Part shown: one piece after another, positions 5,943 to 7,617 of the stretch | Numbering within the stretch: position 1 is the stretch's first letter | Layout: every line of letters starts with the position of its first letter | Assembly (NCBI GenBank): GCA_036845725.1 | Contig: DAIUDK010000187.1 | Coordinates: 1 to 7,617 of the forward strand | From: DSWT01 sp036845725 | GTDB taxonomy: Bacteria > Chloroflexota > Anaerolineae > B4-G1 > SLSP01 | DNA: 7,617 bases | Direction of reading: 5' to 3' | Translations under genes and position numbers: made by a program | The notes under the pieces: model-generated | Seen by the model: the letters and a program-made list of their open reading frames with translations, nothing else | What the model was told of the DNA's origin: nothing | Databases searched by the model: none

Positions 5943-6740
5943 CTACGCCGCCTGTCCCGTCAGCCAATCGAGTAGCCCTTGATCGGCGACTTCCGCGCCG
6001 ACCGTGCGCAGGAAAACGTCTTCCAGCGGGGCGTCGGGCGGCAAAGACGCGCGCGCGCGCAGGTCGGCGATACTGCCCACACCGGCGAGTTGCCCCTTGT
6101 TGATGATGCCCACCTGGTCGCAGAAGCGCTCCGCCAGTTCCATGACGTGTGTGGAGAAGAAGATCGTCGTGCCGCGATGCTCGACCATTTCGCGCAGCGT
6201 GGCCTTGATCGCCCGCGTCGAAATCGGGTCGATGCTTTCGAAGGGTTCGTCGAGGAACAGGATTTCCGGCGCGTGGATGAGCGCACAGGCCATCGCCGTC
6301 TTCTTGCGCATTCCTTGTGAGTAGTCAAGGATCATCTTGTTTCCGGCGTCGTTCAACTCCAGCATTTCCAGCAGCGGCGGGATGCGGTGCTTGATCTCAG
6401 CCTGGTCGAGGCCGTACAGGCGTCCCACCAGCTCGATCTGTTCGGCGGCAGTGAGGCGCTCGTAGAGGTTGAGGTTCTCCGGGACAACGCCGATGCGCCG
6501 TTTGACCTCCAGCGGCGCGGTGAGGACGTCGAAGCCGCTGACGTAAGCCGTCCCTGCCGTCGGCGGCAGCAGCCCGATGACCATGTGAATCGTCGTGGAC
6601 TTGCCCGCGCCGTTCGGACCCAGGAAGCCGAAGATCACGCCGCGCGGCACGGATAGGTTGAGCTTGTCTACGGCGGTCAATTCGCCGAAGCGCCGGGTGA
6701 GATTTTGCGTTTGAATAGCAGGTGTTGCATCGTTTTGCAT
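5943..6740 (-). CDS. ABC transporter ATP-binding protein
   Basis: A 265-residue nucleotide-binding subunit that powers the downstream permease. Walker A GPNGAGKST is at 41-49, the signature reads YSQGM (140-144) in place of LSGGQ, Walker B LFLDEP is at 161-166, the D-loop is around 168-171, and the switch histidine is H198. The Q-loop position carries Glu (VPEN, E88), common in ABC-2/CcmA-like exporters. The C-terminal tail with PLEDVFL (238-244) is also typical of this class. I chose the ATG at 6740 because GGAGG lies 6 nt upstream (6747-6751). The in-frame ATG at 6776 would overlap the end of the upstream SDR gene and lacks such a site. Probably a drug, lipid or peptide exporter; no substrate can be named. 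Confidence 0.93.
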   Translation of the reverse strand: MQNDATPAIQTQNLTRRFGELTAVDKLNLSVPRGVIFGFLGPNGAGKSTTIHMVIGLLPPTAGTAYVSGFDVLTAPLEVKRRIGVVPENLNLYERLTAAEQIELVGRLYGLDQAEIKHRIPPLLEMLELNDAGNKMILDYSQGMRKKTAMACALIHAPEILFLDEPFESIDPISTRAIKATLREMVEHRGTTIFFSTHVMELAERFCDQVGIINKGQLAGVGSIADLRARASLPPDAPLEDVFLRTVGAEVADQGLLDWLTGQAA

Positions 6741-6746
6741 CGTTTG

Positions 6747-6751
6747 CCTCC
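6747..6751 (-). promoter_or_regulatory. Ribosome binding site deciding the ATPase start
   Basis: GGAGG on the minus strand, 6 nt before the ATG at 6740 and within the 20-nt gap after the SDR stop. It favours the 265-residue form over one beginning at 6776. Confidence 0.75.
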
Positions 6752-6760
6752 GTAACAGGC

Positions 6761-7531
6761 TTAGCGCGCCGTCCAACCGCCATCAATGGCGATGCCTGCG
6801 CCCGTGACAAAGCTCGAGGCGTCGCTCGCCAGGAACAGTGCCAAGCCACCGATTTCCTCAAGTTCGCCCCACCGGCCCAGTGGTATCTGCGAGACGAATG
6901 CTTGGTATTGTTCCGGGTCTTCCAGCAGCGGGCGGTTTATATCCGTGCCAAATGGCCCCGGTAGCATCGCGTTGACCGTGATGTTCCACGGCGCCCATTC
7001 CAGCGCCAGCGCGCGCGTGAGCTGCAACACCGCGCCCTTGCTCGTCGCGTAAAGCGTGCGGTCGGGCATAGCGATGACTGAGAGCATCGATCCCACGTTG
7101 ATGACGCGCCCGTAGCGCCGGGCCTTCATGTGCGGCGCGACTTCGCGGCAGAGCAACCAAACGCCGGTGACGTTGGTATCCTGCACTTCACGGTACTCTT
7201 CCAGCGACAGCGCCTCGATTGGCCCGCGGATGTTGATGCCGGCGTTGTTGATCAACACGTTGATTTTGCCGAACTCCGCGATCACGCTGGCGACCAGCGC
7301 CTGGATATCCGACGGTTTCGTCACATCGCAGGCGTAGCCCCAGCACGCGCGACCGTACTGTACCGTCAACTGTTCGGCAACGGCGGCGGCATCTTCCGCG
7401 CTGCGGCTGGTAACGACGACGCTTGCTCCGGCTTCGGCGAGCGCCTCGGCCATCGCCTTGCCCAATCCCCGATTCCCGCCGGTGATGAGCGCGACGTGGC
7501 CGTCCATACGAAAACGATCCAAAACTGACAT
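6761..7531 (-). CDS. Short-chain dehydrogenase/reductase (classical SDR)
   Basis: A 256-residue NAD(P)-dependent oxidoreductase with the full classical SDR set. The cofactor motif TGGNRGLG is at 17-24, an acidic residue at D69 follows the third strand, NNAG is at 95-98, N120 is present, and the catalytic S148, Y161 and K165 have the standard spacing. The tail ends in an IDGGW motif. An Arg after the second strand (R43 in TSR) hints at NADP(H). Overall it resembles the gluconate 5-dehydrogenase / 2-deoxygluconate 3-dehydrogenase group, but that is not enough to name a substrate. AAGGAG at 7541-7546 lies 9 nt before the ATG at 7531. It is first of a three-gene run with the ABC transporter; whether the two are functionally linked is unclear. 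Confidence 0.92.
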   Translation of the reverse strand: MSVLDRFRMDGHVALITGGNRGLGKAMAEALAEAGASVVVTSRSAEDAAAVAEQLTVQYGRACWGYACDVTKPSDIQALVASVIAEFGKINVLINNAGINIRGPIEALSLEEYREVQDTNVTGVWLLCREVAPHMKARRYGRVINVGSMLSVIAMPDRTLYATSKGAVLQLTRALALEWAPWNITVNAMLPGPFGTDINRPLLEDPEQYQAFVSQIPLGRWGELEEIGGLALFLASDASSFVTGAGIAIDGGWTAR

Positions 7532-7558
7532 ACGCGCTCTCTCCTTGTAGAAATAGAC

Positions 7559-7617
7559 TCAACGGATTGAACGGATTTTAACGGATATTTTTCCGTTGAA
7601 TCCGTTCAATCCGTTGA
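7559..7617. repeat. Hairpin repeat element E4 (AACGGATT units), upstream of the SDR gene
   Basis: The left arm has AACGGAT starting at 7561, 7570 and 7580. The right arm has TCCGTT starting at 7592, 7601 and 7610. The outer stem is a perfect 19-bp inverted repeat (7559-7577 with 7599-7617) and the inner stem is 6 bp (7580-7585 with 7592-7597), with a 6-nt loop. It is the most perfect of the four elements. It ends exactly at the window edge, so it could extend further. Its near edge is 28 nt before the SDR start, just ahead of the ribosome binding site; no clear promoter is seen between. Confidence 0.9.

Noticed and set aside
6741..6776. Longer ATPase start at 6776
   Set aside because: It would overlap the end of the SDR gene, while GGAGG is ideally placed for the ATG at 6740 and the family normally starts there.

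Overview
The window looks like a stretch of a moderately GC-rich bacterial chromosome. Genes sampled by eye run about 60-67% G+C, except the cupin/Nudix pair, which is nearer 52-56%. All nine supported genes lie on the minus strand, so transcription runs right to left. The most diagnostic part is a lysW-lysX-lysK cluster of the amino-group-carrier-protein (LysW) route of the alpha-aminoadipate lysine pathway. In bacteria this route is best known from Deinococcus-Thermus and is also found in Chloroflexota. With the style of intergenic repeats, an environmental Chloroflexota-like genome is my best guess, but that is inference and not secure.

Right part (about 7531 down to 3092): a short-chain dehydrogenase/reductase (SDR) is followed after 20 nt by an ABC transporter ATPase. 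One base later comes its large, about 12-segment permease. These three genes read as one operon. A pirin-family protein follows behind its own sigma70-like promoter and ends at a strong 13-bp-stem intrinsic terminator.

Left part (about 3003 down to 1): a candidate promoter precedes lysW, the 55-residue carrier protein. Next come lysX, the RimK-like ATP-grasp ligase that loads alpha-aminoadipate onto LysW, and lysK, the M20 metallopeptidase that releases lysine from LysW. The middle enzymes (kinase LysZ, reductase LysY, aminotransferase LysJ) are not in this window. After a gap come a single-domain cupin and a translationally coupled Nudix hydrolase that runs off the left edge.

The most unusual content is between the genes. 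Four intergenic regions each hold one element built the same way: three roughly 9-bp units with a GGATT-like core, a short loop, then three inverted units. The unit differs between elements (ACGGATT, CAGGATT, GCAGATT, AACGGATT), yet both arms of one element match each other. One element lies inside the lys operon between lysX and lysK, one abuts lysW, one lies between lysK and the cupin, and one is just upstream of the SDR. They are not CRISPR arrays and not ordinary terminators. I see no gene for them in the window, and they are the best candidate for an undescribed system here.
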